A DNA stretch of 64,000 nucleotides from Rhodocyclaceae bacterium (GCA_018261935.1 JAGTRP010000013.1:62001-126000); one strand, 5' to 3'. Numbered from the stretch's first letter, positions 18,104-27,172 are shown. Notes: generated by a model from the sequence alone, not told the origin. Made by a program: numbers and translations.

Positions 18104-21100
18104 ATGCCGTCCAGCATCACCCTCGACGCCATCAGCGCCACTGACATCGCCCGCTGGCTGGGCCAGGCGGAAATCCGCAAGGGCCAGGGCTACCTGGACC
18201 GCGTCAGCGACATCGACCTGCGCCCCGACACGGTCACTGCCCGGGTCCAGGGCACCGCCCGCCAGCCCTATCGGGTCCAGATCCGGCTCGTGCAGCTGCC
18301 GGAGGGCAGCTTCCTGCACAACAGCTGCACCTGCCCGGTGCGCACCGGCTGCAAGCACGTGGCCGCCACCCTCCTGAAATCCATCGAGACACGCGAGGAA
18401 AAGGACTACATCAACCCCGGCGTGCTGTCCTGGATCGCTGACCTGAAGAGCCTGGCGACGGCGGTGGAAAAGGCCAAGAAGCCCCGCCAGACCAACCTTC
18501 GCCTCCTTTATGTCCTGGACCCCGGCAATCTCGGCAAGCACTGGCGCCTGCACCTGGTCAAGGGCCGGGAAGCCAGCGGCGGCGAGAACTGGCACAACGT
18601 CGAAAAGGCCCTGGTTTCCCCGCCCCAGTTCGTCAGCGAGGACGACCTGCCCCTGCTGCGCCTCATCCACGGCCTGAAGCGCGGCTACGACGGCTACAGC
18701 GGCTTCTACTGGCAACTGGAGGGCAACCGGGCCGAACAGGTCCTGGCGGGCGCCCTGGCCACTGGCCGCTTCTATCTCGGGGAACCCTGGTACTCGCCCC
18801 TGACCGCCGGCGAACCCCGGCCCGGACAGGTGGACTGGAAGCCCGACAGCAACGGCCGCATCCGCCCCTTCCTGTCGGCCACGCCCTGGGCCGAGCGCAT
18901 CGCCGTGCTCGAAAAGCCTTGGTATGCGGACGTGGAGCGCGGCGAGCTGGGCCCACTGGAGGGCGCCGGCAACCCGGCGGTCCTCGCCCGCCTCCTCGCC
19001 CTGCCGCCCCTGTCGCCCCAGGAGGCCAAGCTGGTGTCCGGGGTCCTGGCCGAGGTCGCCCCCGACCTGCCCCCGCCCAGCAGCCGCCAGGAGAGCCTGC
19101 GGGTGATCGACGAGGCGCCCCGGCCGATCATCGAACTGGGCTCCTTCGAAAGCGACGGCATGGAGGCCTGGGAAGGCTATCCGGCCTCCTTCGGCAGCCT
19201 GGAGTTCGATTACGCCCGGGTCAGCTTCGGCTACGACGAATTCGAATTTCCCGCCGGCCACGCTCCTGAATTCCTGCGCCGCCGGGACGGCGAACTGGTG
19301 CGCCTGCAGCCCCGGGCGGAAGATGAAAAGCGCTGGCTCCACCAGCTGGCCAGCGCCGGCTTGAAGCGCTTGGACATGAACCGCTTCTACGCCTGGGAAA
19401 AGCCGGAGGGTGCCCTCTACAGCTTCGCCCGCCCGGAAGTCTGGCCCGGCTTCATGGAGCAGGGTGTGTCGGCGCTGCAGGACGCGGGCTGGGAGGTGCG
19501 CTTTCCCAAGCATTTCCGCCACCATTTCCTCGACGTGGACGGCTGGGAAGCCGACCTGCGGCCCAGCGACAGCGGCTGGTTCGATCTCGACATGGGGGTG
19601 GTCGTCGAGGGCCAGCGGGTGCCCCTGGCCCCCATGCTGGCCAACCTCTTCCGTACGAGCCCGGACTGGCTGGACGCCGGCCGCCTGGCCGACATCCCCG
19701 ACGATCGCCGGGTCGAGCTGCTGACGCCCCTGGGCTTCCGGGTCCGGGTGGAAGCCGGGCGCATCAAGCCCCTGGCCCGCACCCTGATCGACCTCTTCGA
19801 CGGCTACAAGGACGGGCCCCTGCGCCTTTCCGCCTTCGACGCCACCCGCCTGGAAATCCTGGAGGACCGCAGCCGCTGGCAGTTCCGGGGCGACGCTGCC
19901 ATCCTGGAGCTGGCCGAGCGCCTGAAGCAGAGCCAGGGGGTGACCCCCATCGACCCGCCCGCCAGCTTCACCCTGGCGCTGCGCCCCTATCAGCGGGAGG
20001 GCCTGGCCTGGCTGCAGTTCCTGCGGGAACACGCCCTCTCCGGCATCCTGGCCGACGACATGGGCCTCGGCAAGACGGCCCAGGCCCTGGCCCACATCCT
20101 CCTCGAGAAGGAGGCTGGCCGCCTGGACCGGCCGGCCCTGGCGATCCTGCCCACCTCCCTCATTTTCAACTGGGTCCAGGAAGCCGAGCGCTTCGCCCCC
20201 GGCCTGCGGGTCCTGAGCCTGCACGGCCTGGACCGCAAGTCCCGCTTCGAGGAAATCCCCGGCCACGACCTGGTGCTGACCACCTACCCGCTCCTCTGGC
20301 GGGACGGCGAGCAACTGGCCGAGCACGAATACCATCTCCTCATCCTGGACGAGGCCCAGACGGTGAAGAATGCCGCCAGCCGGGCCGCCACCGTGGTCCG
20401 CAAGCTCAAGGCCCGGCACCGCCTGTGCCTGACCGGTACGCCCCTGGAAAACCACCTGGGGGAGCTGTGGTCCCAGTTCGACTTCCTGCTCCCGGGCTTC
20501 CTCGGGGACAGCAAGCAGTTCACCCGGCGCTGGCGGACCCCCATCGAGAAGCAGGGAGACGTCCTGCGGCGCCAGCTCCTGGCCCGGCGCATCAAGCCTT
20601 TCATCCTGCGCCGGCGCAAGGAGGACGTGGCCCAGGAGCTGCCGCCCAAGACCATCATCGTCAGGAGCGTCGAACTGGAGGGCGGCCAGCGGGATCTCTA
20701 CGAGACCGTGCGCGCCGCCATGGACGCCCGGGTCCGGGACGAGATCGCCCGCCTGGGGTTCCGGCGCAGCCAGATCGTCATCCTCGACGCCCTCCTGAAG
20801 CTGCGCCAGGTCTGCTGCGACCCCCGGCTCCTGCACACCGCCGCCGCCCAGCGGGTGAAGGAGCGGGCCAAGCTGGAAATGCTCATGGGCATGCTGCCGG
20901 AACTGGTGGAGGAAGGCCGGCGGATCCTGGTCTTTTCCCAATTCACCAGCATGCTGGACCTCATCGAGCCCGAACTGAAGAAGGCCGGCATCGCCCATGT
21001 GCGCCTGGACGGCGGCACCGCCGACCGGGCCGACGTGGTGGGCCGCTTCCAGGCCGGCGAGGTGCCCGTCTTCCTGATCAGCCTGAAGGCCGGCGGCGTC

Positions 21101-21379
21101 GGCCTCAACCTCACCGCCGCCGACACCGTCATCCACTTCGATCCCTGGTGGAACCCCGCCGTGGAAAACCAGGCCACCGACCGGGCCCACCGCCTGGGCC
21201 AGGACAAGCCGGTCTTCGTCTACAAGCTGGTGGTCTCCGGCAGCATCGAGGAGCGCATCCTGGCCCTGCAGGAAAAGAAGGCGGACCTCGCCACCGGCAT
21301 CCTGTCCGAGGACGCCACCGTCACCGCCAAGTTCGGCGAAGGCGACCTGCAGGCGCTCCTGGCGCCGCTGCCCCTGTAG
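18104..21379 (+). CDS. SNF2-family helicase with SWIM zinc finger
   Basis: The 1091-residue protein has an N-terminal SWIM-type zinc finger (CTCPVRTGCKHVAATLL, about residues 76-92), a long middle domain (about 100-610) and a C-terminal SNF2 ATPase. Motif I is DDMGLGKTAQAL, motif II is DEAQ in LILDEAQTVKN, motif III is CLTGTPLENHLGELWSQFDFLLPG, and the helicase C part contains VFSQFTSMLDLI, SLKAGGVGLNLTAADTV and QATDRAHRLGQ. It resembles bacterial RapA/HepA-like DNA translocases of unknown target. It begins 4 bases after ubiB. A 1045-codon antisense frame here is a GC-rich shadow. Confidence 0.93.
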   Translation: MPSSITLDAISATDIARWLGQAEIRKGQGYLDRVSDIDLRPDTVTARVQGTARQPYRVQIRLVQLPEGSFLHNSCTCPVRTGCKHVAATLLKSIETREEKDYINPGVLSWIADLKSLATAVEKAKKPRQTNLRLLYVLDPGNLGKHWRLHLVKGREASGGENWHNVEKALVSPPQFVSEDDLPLLRLIHGLKRGYDGYSGFYWQLEGNRAEQVLAGALATGRFYLGEPWYSPLTAGEPRPGQVDWKPDSNGRIRPFLSATPWAERIAVLEKPWYADVERGELGPLEGAGNPAVLARLLALPPLSPQEAKLVSGVLAEVAPDLPPPSSRQESLRVIDEAPRPIIELGSFESDGMEAWEGYPASFGSLEFDYARVSFGYDEFEFPAGHAPEFLRRRDGELVRLQPRAEDEKRWLHQLASAGLKRLDMNRFYAWEKPEGALYSFARPEVWPGFMEQGVSALQDAGWEVRFPKHFRHHFLDVDGWEADLRPSDSGWFDLDMGVVVEGQRVPLAPMLANLFRTSPDWLDAGRLADIPDDRRVELLTPLGFRVRVEAGRIKPLARTLIDLFDGYKDGPLRLSAFDATRLEILEDRSRWQFRGDAAILELAERLKQSQGVTPIDPPASFTLALRPYQREGLAWLQFLREHALSGILADDMGLGKTAQALAHILLEKEAGRLDRPALAILPTSLIFNWVQEAERFAPGLRVLSLHGLDRKSRFEEIPGHDLVLTTYPLLWRDGEQLAEHEYHLLILDEAQTVKNAASRAATVVRKLKARHRLCLTGTPLENHLGELWSQFDFLLPGFLGDSKQFTRRWRTPIEKQGDVLRRQLLARRIKPFILRRRKEDVAQELPPKTIIVRSVELEGGQRDLYETVRAAMDARVRDEIARLGFRRSQIVILDALLKLRQVCCDPRLLHTAAAQRVKERAKLEMLMGMLPELVEEGRRILVFSQFTSMLDLIEPELKKAGIAHVRLDGGTADRADVVGRFQAGEVPVFLISLKAGGVGLNLTAADTVIHFDPWWNPAVENQATDRAHRLGQDKPVFVYKLVVSGSIEERILALQEKKADLATGILSEDATVTAKFGEGDLQALLAPLPL

Positions 21380-21389
21380 GGCCCGGCCG

Positions 21390-21416
21390 CGGGCGGCGGG
21401 AATGCCTTGCCGCCCG
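21390..21416 (+). terminator. Stem-loop after the SNF2 gene
   Basis: An 8-bp stem (CGGGCGGC / GCCGCCCG) with an 11-base loop lies 10 bases behind the stop. No U-run follows, so termination is only possible. Confidence 0.35.
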
Positions 21417-21473
21417 TTCGAGGGAAAAGCGATCTACAATGCCGGCCCGAATCACCACTCTTTGCAACACATC

Positions 21474-21815
21474 ATGACTGCCACTCTCCCCTGCCCCCAA
21501 TGCGCCATGGAAAACACCTATCCGGACGGCGACAACTACGTCTGCGCCGACTGCGGCCATGAATGGCCCATGCAGGCGAACGCCGAGGCCGACGACGACG
21601 GCGAGCGGGTGATCAAGGACGCCAACGGCAACGTGCTGTCCAACGGCGACTCCGTAGTCCTGATCAAGGACCTGAAGGTCAAGGGTTCCTCCATCACCCT
21701 CAAGGTCGGCACCAAGATCAAGGGCATCCGCCTGGTGGACGGCGACCACGAGGTGGACTGCAAGACGGACGCCGGCAACATCATGTTGAAGGCCTGCTAC
21801 CTGCGCAAGGCCTGA
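21474..21815 (+). CDS. yjdM: Zinc-ribbon protein YjdM (PhnA family)
   Basis: The 113-residue protein has an N-terminal zinc ribbon (LPCPQCAMENTYPDGDNYVCADCGHEW) and the conserved body VIKDANGNVLSNGDSVVLIKDLKVKGSS ... KIKGIRLVDGDHEVDCK. It was long named PhnA for a supposed role in alkylphosphonate use, which is not supported for this form. The ATG at 21474 is chosen because the family starts just before the first zinc cysteines; an upstream ATG at 21402 would add 24 unrelated residues. Confidence 0.93.
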   Translation: MTATLPCPQCAMENTYPDGDNYVCADCGHEWPMQANAEADDDGERVIKDANGNVLSNGDSVVLIKDLKVKGSSITLKVGTKIKGIRLVDGDHEVDCKTDAGNIMLKACYLRKA

Positions 21816-21848
21816 AGACCCAAGCCCTCCGCCACCTCCGGTCTCAAA

Positions 21849-21946
21849 CCGGAGGGTGGGGCGTTTGAGGAGCCGGGCGAGGACTGTCTGAGGGAGCGCA
21901 GCGACCGAGTTCCGCAGCCCGGCGGAGCAAATGCCCCGCCCGACGC
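21849..21946. repeat. Palindromic element, copy 2
   Basis: Same structure as copy 1 at 9913-10009. The outer stem GGGTGGGGCGTTTG (from 21854) pairs with CAAATGCCCCGCCC (to 21941), and the inner GCCGGGC with GCCCGGC. Where copy 1 has CC/GG pairs in the outer stem, this copy has TG/CA, so pairing is conserved while sequence is not. The tip differs entirely. It lies between the convergent yjdM and cinA-like genes. Confidence 0.85.
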
Positions 21947-21975
21947 GCAACAGACATCGAGCCGGCCGCCCTGAA

Positions 21976-22491
21976 TCAGGCCAGCCGCGTATCCTCCAGC
22001 CGTTCCAGCAGACCGAGCAGGACCTGGCGCACCGATTGGGCCCGCACCGCTTCCCGGTCACCGGCGAAACGGGCCGTCTGGGCTTCGCAGCCGCCGTCCC
22101 GGGCAGCCCAGGCGAAGCACACCATCCCCACCGGCTTCTCCGGCGTGCCCCCGCTGGGACCGGCGATGCCGGTGATAGCCACGGCCCAATCCGCCCGGCT
22201 GTGGGCCAGGGCCCCCTGGGCCATGGCCCGGGCGGTGGCTTCCGAAACGGCGCCGTGGCGCTCCAGGGTGGTCGATGCCACCCCCAGCATGTCCACTTTG
22301 GCGGCATTGGAATAGGTGACGAATCCCCGGTCGAACCAGCTGGAGCTGCCGGCGATGGCGGTGACGCACTGGGCCACCCAACCGCCGGTACAGGATTCCG
22401 CCGTGGCCAGCTGTTCGCCGCGGGCGAGCAGGCTTTCCCCCAGCTTGGCCGCCAGGGCTTCCAGATCGGTCTGGCTTATCCGAGGATCCAT
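21976..22491 (-). CDS. pncC: CinA C-terminal family protein (nicotinamide-nucleotide amidohydrolase)
   Basis: PncC converts NMN to nicotinate mononucleotide in NAD salvage. The 171-residue protein consists of the stand-alone CinA C-terminal domain: ATAESCTGGWVAQ holds the catalytic serine region, followed by FDRGFVTYSNAAKVDMLGV, VSEATARAMAQGAL and AITGIAGPSGGTPEKPVG. Length is typical. The start at 22491 overlaps the pgpA stop by 16 bases, so it is the last gene of the rib-thi-pgpA run. Confidence 0.93.
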   Translation of the reverse strand: MDPRISQTDLEALAAKLGESLLARGEQLATAESCTGGWVAQCVTAIAGSSSWFDRGFVTYSNAAKVDMLGVASTTLERHGAVSEATARAMAQGALAHSRADWAVAITGIAGPSGGTPEKPVGMVCFAWAARDGGCEAQTARFAGDREAVRAQSVRQVLLGLLERLEDTRLA

Positions 22492-22961
22492 TTCAGGACG
22501 GCGATGACTACCAGGGTGTAGAGGCCGGCGATGACGTCGTCGGTCATGACGCCGAAGCCGTTTTTCACGTGCTGGTCGAACCAGCGGGCAGGCTGCGGCT
22601 TGGTGATGTCGAAGAGGCGAAAAAGGCAGAAGGCCGCCAGTTGCCACAGGAAAGCGGGCGGGGTCAGGAGCAGCACTCCCCAGAAAGGGACGATCTCATC
22701 CCAGACAATGCTGCCATGGTCCGGTTCCCCCAGGGCCTCGCCGGTTTTCTGGATGACCCAGATGCCCCCCAGGTAGGCCACCGCCAGCAGGATGCCGAAC
22801 TGCAGGTCGCTGAAATGGGGCTTGATGAGGAGGTAGGTCAGCCACGCAAAGGCGGTGCCGACGGTTCCCGGTGCCCACATGGACAGGCCGCTGCCGCAGC
22901 CGCAGGCAATGAAATGGGCCGGGTGGGCGAAGAGGAATTTGAGGGACGGGGGCTTAGCCAA
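22476..22961 (-). CDS. pgpA: Phosphatidylglycerophosphatase A
   Basis: PgpA removes the phosphate from phosphatidylglycerophosphate, the last step to phosphatidylglycerol. The product of about 161 residues shows GSGLSMWAPGTVGTAFAWL, the metal-binding WDEIVPFWGVLL, RLFDITKPQPARWFD and GFGVMTDDVIAGLYTLVV, with several membrane helices. The best start is TTG at 22961, which overlaps the thiL stop; no ATG or GTG lies at a better place. Coupling to thiL is common in proteobacteria. Confidence 0.9.
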   Translation of the reverse strand: MAKPPSLKFLFAHPAHFIACGCGSGLSMWAPGTVGTAFAWLTYLLIKPHFSDLQFGILLAVAYLGGIWVIQKTGEALGEPDHGSIVWDEIVPFWGVLLLTPPAFLWQLAAFCLFRLFDITKPQPARWFDQHVKNGFGVMTDDVIAGLYTLVVIAVLKWILG

Positions 22962-23949
22962 AGTGGTCGTAGCCCCGATGGTCGAAGTCGATAGGCTTGC
23001 CGTCGGGATCGTACACCGTGACGCTGCCGGCCTCGCCGGCGACGGCGTTCCAGTCCTCCAGGGTGAAGGCGGCGCCCGGCGCCCGCAGGGTGCCGATGTG
23101 CCAGAGGGGCAGCTCCAGCTCGGCAGCGATCTTCCCGATGGCCAGGTGCTGTTCGGGGGAAGCGGTGAAGCACAGCTCGTAGTCGTCGCCGCCCGCCAGC
23201 TGGCAGTCGAGGGCGAGGGCCCGGTCGATGCCCTTGGGCAGGTGCGGCAGCTGGACGAGCTGGACGACGGCGGCCAGCCGGGAACGCTCGGCGATGTGGC
23301 CGAGGTCGGCCAGGAGCCCGTCGGAAACATCGATGGCGGCGTTGGCCACCCCCACCAGGGCGTTACCCAGGGCCACCCGCGGCCGGGGCTTTTCCAGGGC
23401 AGAGAGGCAGAGCCGGCGCCAGGGTTCGGGGAGGTCCACCTTGCCCTTGAGATGGGCGAGGCCGAGGGCCGCGAGGCCGGGGCGGCCGGAGACCCAGATG
23501 TCGTCGCCGGCCTTGGCGCCATCGCGGCGCAGGGCTCGGCCCGGGGCCACTTCGCCCAGGGCGGTGATGCAGAGATTCAGGGGACCACGGGTGGTGTCGC
23601 CCCCCACCACGTCCACCCCGTAGGCGGCGGCGCAGGCGAAGAAACCTTCGGCGAAGGCGGCAATCCAGGTCTCGTCGGCCTCCGGCAGGCTGCCCGCCAG
23701 CAACGCCCAGCGCGGCCGGGCGCCCATGGCGGCGAGGTCGGAGACATTGACCGCCAGGGCCTTCCAGCCGAGGTTCTTCGGATCGGTATCGGGCAGGAAA
23801 TGGGTGCCGGCCACCAGCATGTCGGTGGTGACCGCCAGTTCCAGTCCCGGAGAGGGCTGCAGGAGGGCGCAATCGTCCCCCGGTCCGAGGACGGCCGACG
23901 GCGTCGGCCGGGAAAAATACTTCCCGATGACCTCGAACTCTCCCGGCAT
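22954..23949 (-). CDS. thiL: Thiamine-monophosphate kinase
   Basis: ThiL phosphorylates thiamine monophosphate to the active diphosphate. The 331-residue protein shows GPGDDCALL for ATP/Mg binding, TTDMLVAGTHF, AVNVSDLAAMGARP, GGDTTRG and AIDVSDGLLADLGHI, followed by AGGDDYELCF. All metal-binding aspartates are present. Its ATG overlaps the nusB stop, and its own stop overlaps the pgpA start. Confidence 0.96.
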   Translation of the reverse strand: MPGEFEVIGKYFSRPTPSAVLGPGDDCALLQPSPGLELAVTTDMLVAGTHFLPDTDPKNLGWKALAVNVSDLAAMGARPRWALLAGSLPEADETWIAAFAEGFFACAAAYGVDVVGGDTTRGPLNLCITALGEVAPGRALRRDGAKAGDDIWVSGRPGLAALGLAHLKGKVDLPEPWRRLCLSALEKPRPRVALGNALVGVANAAIDVSDGLLADLGHIAERSRLAAVVQLVQLPHLPKGIDRALALDCQLAGGDDYELCFTASPEQHLAIGKIAAELELPLWHIGTLRAPGAAFTLEDWNAVAGEAGSVTVYDPDGKPIDFDHRGYDHFG

Positions 23950-24416
23950 TACCGGGACTGCCGCTTGGCTTCGACCTCCGCCGGCCGGATTTCCGCCGCC
24001 AGCTTGTCGAGGACGCCGTTCACGTACCGGTGGCCATCGGTGCCGCCGAAGGCCTTGGCCAGTTCGATGGCCTCGTTGATGACGACGCGGTAGGGGGTTT
24101 CGGGGTGGTGCACCAGCTCGAAGGCGCCGATGAGGAGGATGCAGGCCTCGATGGGGGAAAGATCCGCGAAGGGCCGGTCGATATGGCTGGAAATCTGAGC
24201 CGACAGGACCTCTTGCTGGGCCAGGACGCCGCGCACCAGGCGCAGGCAGAACTCCCGGTCGGCCTTGGCGAACTCGTCCTGGTCCTGTAGCTGGGCTTCG
24301 ATGGCGGCTTCGTCGTTACCGCCCACCCGCCACTGGTACAGCCCCTGCAGGGCGAACTCCCGGGAACGGCGGCGGGCCGACTTGGGAGGGGGAGCTTTCT
24401 TTGCTGCTTCAGTCAT
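23949..24416 (-). CDS. nusB: Transcription antitermination factor NusB
   Basis: NusB binds NusE and boxA RNA in the antitermination complex of rRNA operons. The 155-residue all-helical protein has SRRRSREFALQGLYQWRV at the start, RPFADLSPIEACILLIGAFEL in the middle and YRVVINEAIELAKAFGGTDGHRYVNGVLDKL near the end. It starts at the last base of the ribH stop and ends at the first of thiL, the usual ribH-nusB-thiL arrangement. Confidence 0.96.
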   Translation of the reverse strand: MTEAAKKAPPPKSARRRSREFALQGLYQWRVGGNDEAAIEAQLQDQDEFAKADREFCLRLVRGVLAQQEVLSAQISSHIDRPFADLSPIEACILLIGAFELVHHPETPYRVVINEAIELAKAFGGTDGHRYVNGVLDKLAAEIRPAEVEAKRQSR

Positions 24417-24889
24417 TATTCAGTCATCGCTTTCAGGAGATTGGCCATTTCCACCGCCGCCTGGGCGCAATCGGCGCCCTTCTGCTGCATGCGGGCCAGG
24501 GCCTGGTCGTCGTCTTCGCAGGTCAGGATGCCGTTGGCGATGGGCACGCCGGTGTCGAGCTGGACTTCCATGATGGCCCGGCAGGAATCGTTGGACACCA
24601 CTTCGAAGTGGTAGGTCTCGCCACGGATCACCGCCCCCAGGGCCACCAGGGCATCCACCGTGCCGCTCTGGGCCAGGGTTTGCAGGGTGAGGGGGATTTC
24701 CAGGGCGCCGGGGACGGTGGCGATGGTCATGTCGGCATCGGCCACGCCCAGGCGCTTCAATTCGGCCACGCAGGCCGAGAGCAGCCCTTCGCAGACATCC
24801 TGGTTGAAGCGGCTCATGACGATACCGACCCTGAGGCCGGCACCCTTCAGGTTCTGGTCGTATTCGTAGATATTGTCGAAGCGGGGCAT
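24416..24889 (-). CDS. ribH: 6,7-dimethyl-8-ribityllumazine synthase
   Basis: RibH condenses the ribB and ribD products into lumazine. It has 157 residues with [49 protein letters not shown] and [17 protein letters not shown]. The active-site histidine lies in the GETYHFEV block. It follows ribBA after one base and overlaps nusB by one base. Confidence 0.96.
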   Translation of the reverse strand: MPRFDNIYEYDQNLKGAGLRVGIVMSRFNQDVCEGLLSACVAELKRLGVADADMTIATVPGALEIPLTLQTLAQSGTVDALVALGAVIRGETYHFEVVSNDSCRAIMEVQLDTGVPIANGILTCEDDDQALARMQQKGADCAQAAVEMANLLKAMTE

Positions 24890-24890
24890 A

Positions 24891-26003
24891 TCAGAGCTCG
24901 GTAGGAGAGGGGACGAAACCGGTGACCTCCAGGTCGAAGCCGGTCATGGAAGGCATCTTGCGCGGGCTGGAGAGGAGCCGCATCTTGGTGACCCCCAGGT
25001 CCCGCAGGATCTGGGCGCCAATGCCGTAGGTGCGGGGGTCCCACTTCGGCTGGGCGCGGGGTCCCTTGCTGGTCAGTCGGTTCAGGAGGGCTTCCCCGTC
25101 CTCGGGCCGGTGCATGAGGACGATGACGCCGTGGCCGTTCCTGGCCAGGGCGGCCTGGGCCTCGTCGATGGAGAAAGCCTGGGGCTTGCTACCGGGATCG
25201 AGGAAGTCGAGGACCGACAGGGGCTCGTGGACCCGCACCAGGGTCTCGCCGCCGGCCGGGATGGTGCCCTTGACCAGGGCCAGGTGGGTGGCGCCGGAGG
25301 CCCGGTCCACATAGGCGTGGAGATTGAATTCGCCATGGGCGGTGGCCACCGGCTTGACCAGCACGCGCTCCACCAGGGTCTCGGAGGCCGCCCGGTAATG
25401 GATGAGGTCGGCGATGGTGCCGATCTTGAGGCCGTGCTCCTTGGCGAATTCCAGGAGCTGGGGCAGGCGGGCCATGGTGCCGTCGTCGTTCATGATCTCG
25501 CAGATGACGGAGGAGGGCTCCAGGCCGGCCATGCCCGCCAGGTCGCAGCCGGCCTCGGTGTGGCCGGCCCGCACCAGGACCCCGCCGGGGCGGGCCATGA
25601 TGGGGAAGACGTGGCCGGGCTGGACGATATCGTCGGCGGTGGCATTCTTGGCAACCGCCACCTGCACGGTCCTGGCCCGGTCGGCGGCGGAAATGCCGGT
25701 GGTGACGCCTTCGGCGGCCTCGATGGAGACGGTGAAGGCGGTGCTGAGGGGGGCCTTGTTGTCCCGGGCCATCTGGGCGAGGCCGAGTTTCTTGCAGCGT
25801 TCCTCGGTGAGGGTCAGGCAGATGAGGCCGCGGCCGTACTTGGCCATGAAATTGATGGCTTCGGGGGTGACGTGTTCGGCGGCGATGACGAGGTCGCCCT
25901 CGTTCTCGCGATCCTCCTCGTCCACCAGGATGACCATGCGCCCGGCCTTGAGCTCGGCGACGATTTCCGCAGTGGAAGAAATGGCGGGATTATTGGTTGG
26001 CAT
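24891..26003 (-). CDS. ribBA: 3,4-dihydroxy-2-butanone 4-phosphate synthase with degenerate GTP cyclohydrolase II-like domain
   Basis: The N-terminal half (about residues 1-205) is a complete Rib[40 protein letters not shown] and [17 protein letters not shown]. The C-terminal half follows RibA in outline (LVRVHEPL ... [23 protein letters not shown]) but lacks the three zinc cysteines of the C-x-G-D...RCDCG block and the RGIGL loop, so GTP cyclohydrolase II activity is improbable. This resembles the RibB-X type known in some proteobacteria, and a separate RibA is expected elsewhere. No FMN riboswitch is visible upstream. Confidence 0.93.
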   Translation of the reverse strand: MPTNNPAISSTAEIVAELKAGRMVILVDEEDRENEGDLVIAAEHVTPEAINFMAKYGRGLICLTLTEERCKKLGLAQMARDNKAPLSTAFTVSIEAAEGVTTGISAADRARTVQVAVAKNATADDIVQPGHVFPIMARPGGVLVRAGHTEAGCDLAGMAGLEPSSVICEIMNDDGTMARLPQLLEFAKEHGLKIGTIADLIHYRAASETLVERVLVKPVATAHGEFNLHAYVDRASGATHLALVKGTIPAGGETLVRVHEPLSVLDFLDPGSKPQAFSIDEAQAALARNGHGVIVLMHRPEDGEALLNRLTSKGPRAQPKWDPRTYGIGAQILRDLGVTKMRLLSSPRKMPSMTGFDLEVTGFVPSPTEL

Positions 26004-26092
26004 GTCAGCTTGGCAGAGGGAGAGATCCAGAATTGGTTATTTTCGCACGGCGGAGCGACCAGCCGCCATAACTCGAAGGAGGCGGGCCGGCT

Positions 26093-26422
26093 TCAGGGAG
26101 CCGCTATCCGCCCCAGGGCCTCGGCGATGGCGGCGGCGTCGGCCGGCCTCACCAGGCGGGCGATTTCCTGGCCGTCCTTGAGAAAGACCAGGGTCGGCCA
26201 CAGCTTGACGGCGAAGGAACGCCCCAGGGGACGCCCCTTGCCGTCCTCGACCTTGAGGTGGCGCACCGCCGGATAGCCGGCCAGGGCGGCCGCCAGCAGG
26301 GGCTGGGCGGCGGCGCAGTGGCCGCACCAGGGGGCGCCGAACTCGACGAGGGTTGGTCCTTGAAGGGCGTCGATCTCGGCCCGGGAGGGCTCAACGCTGG
26401 CAAAGGCGGTGTTGAAGGTCAT
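26093..26422 (-). CDS. Thioredoxin-like protein
   Basis: The 109-residue thioredoxin fold has CGHC in FGAPWCGHCAAAQPLL (about residues 32-38) and the cis-Pro region LWPTLVFLKDGQEIARLVRP. There is no signal peptide, so it is cytoplasmic. It lies between ribE and ribBA, where no role in riboflavin synthesis is known; it may simply be co-transcribed. Compared with canonical TrxA the motif is APWCGHC rather than AxWCGPC. Confidence 0.9.
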   Translation of the reverse strand: MTFNTAFASVEPSRAEIDALQGPTLVEFGAPWCGHCAAAQPLLAAALAGYPAVRHLKVEDGKGRPLGRSFAVKLWPTLVFLKDGQEIARLVRPADAAAIAEALGRIAAP

Positions 26423-26444
26423 GGCAACAGGTCGGGCGTCGCGC

Positions 26445-27044
26445 TCAGGCGGCGTCCTGGTCGGCGCTCAGCAGGCGCTCGCAGTAGCGGGCGATGAGGT
26501 CCACCTCGAGGTTGACCTTGCTCCCCGGCTGGAGGTGCCTGAGGGTGGTCATCTCCAGGGTATGGGGGATGAGGTTGATGGTGAAGTCGTCGCCCTCCAC
26601 CGTGTTGGTGGTGAGGCTGACGCCATTGACCGTCACCGACCCCTTCCTGGCGATGTAGCGGCTCAGTTCGGCCGGGGCGCGGATGGCCAGGAGGCGGTTG
26701 TCGCCGACGGGGTCGAAGCGCAGCACCTCGCCGACGCCATCCACGTGGCCCGACACCAGGTGGCCGCCCAGGCGGTCGGCCAGGCGCAAGGCCTTCTCCA
26801 GATTGATTTCGCCGGGGGCGTCGAGGCCCACCGTGCAGCGCAGGGTCTCCGGGGAAACATCAACCATGAAGCGGGGGCCGTCGATGGCCACCACGGTCAG
26901 GCAGACGCCGTTATGGGCGATGGAGTCGCCCAGCTGGACATCCTCGAGGCCCAGGCCGCCGGATTCGACGGTGAGGCGGTAGCCTGCCTCGCGGGGGGTG
27001 AGATCGGTGATGCGGCCGACGGCGGCGATGATTCCGGAAAACAT
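26445..27044 (-). CDS. ribE: Riboflavin synthase, alpha chain
   Basis: RibE dismutates two lumazine molecules to riboflavin. The 199-residue protein has two similar lumazine-binding barrels: MFSGIIAAVGRI ... QLGDSIAHNGVCLTVVAI (1-97) and HLVSGHVDGVGEVLRF ... GSVTVNGVSLTTNTVEGDDFTINLIPHTL (98-190). It heads the minus-strand run toward ribBA, ribH and nusB. nrdR and ribD, usually upstream, are absent here; the divergent livK gene occupies that side. Confidence 0.95.
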   Translation of the reverse strand: MFSGIIAAVGRITDLTPREAGYRLTVESGGLGLEDVQLGDSIAHNGVCLTVVAIDGPRFMVDVSPETLRCTVGLDAPGEINLEKALRLADRLGGHLVSGHVDGVGEVLRFDPVGDNRLLAIRAPAELSRYIARKGSVTVNGVSLTTNTVEGDDFTINLIPHTLEMTTLRHLQPGSKVNLEVDLIARYCERLLSADQDAA

Positions 27045-27100
27045 GGGCTTGGGCTGAATGCAATCAGGGGAAAGGGAGGACCAATGTTACCACGCCGGCT

Positions 27101-27128
27101 TTGACCGAATCGGTTGCGGGAATACAGT
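27101..27128 (+). promoter_or_regulatory. Candidate sigma-70 promoter for livK
   Basis: TTGACC (27101-27106) and TACAGT (27123-27128) are spaced by 16 bases and lie 45 bases upstream of the livK ATG. Both hexamers fit the consensus at 4-5 of 6 positions. Confidence 0.45.
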
Positions 27129-27172
27129 GTTCACAGTAGGGTTTTAGCTTTACAAAAAACCGGAGGAGACCC

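Noticed and set aside
18053-21190. Minus-strand frame of 1045 codons opposite the SNF2 gene
   Set aside because: Low-complexity Gly/Val/Gln/Ala composition and no recognisable motif; an antisense shadow caused by high GC at third codon positions of the real gene.
26004-27172. FMN riboswitch ahead of ribBA or ribE
   Set aside because: The conserved AGGGGCAGGG and similar blocks are not present; only ordinary leader sequence is seen.
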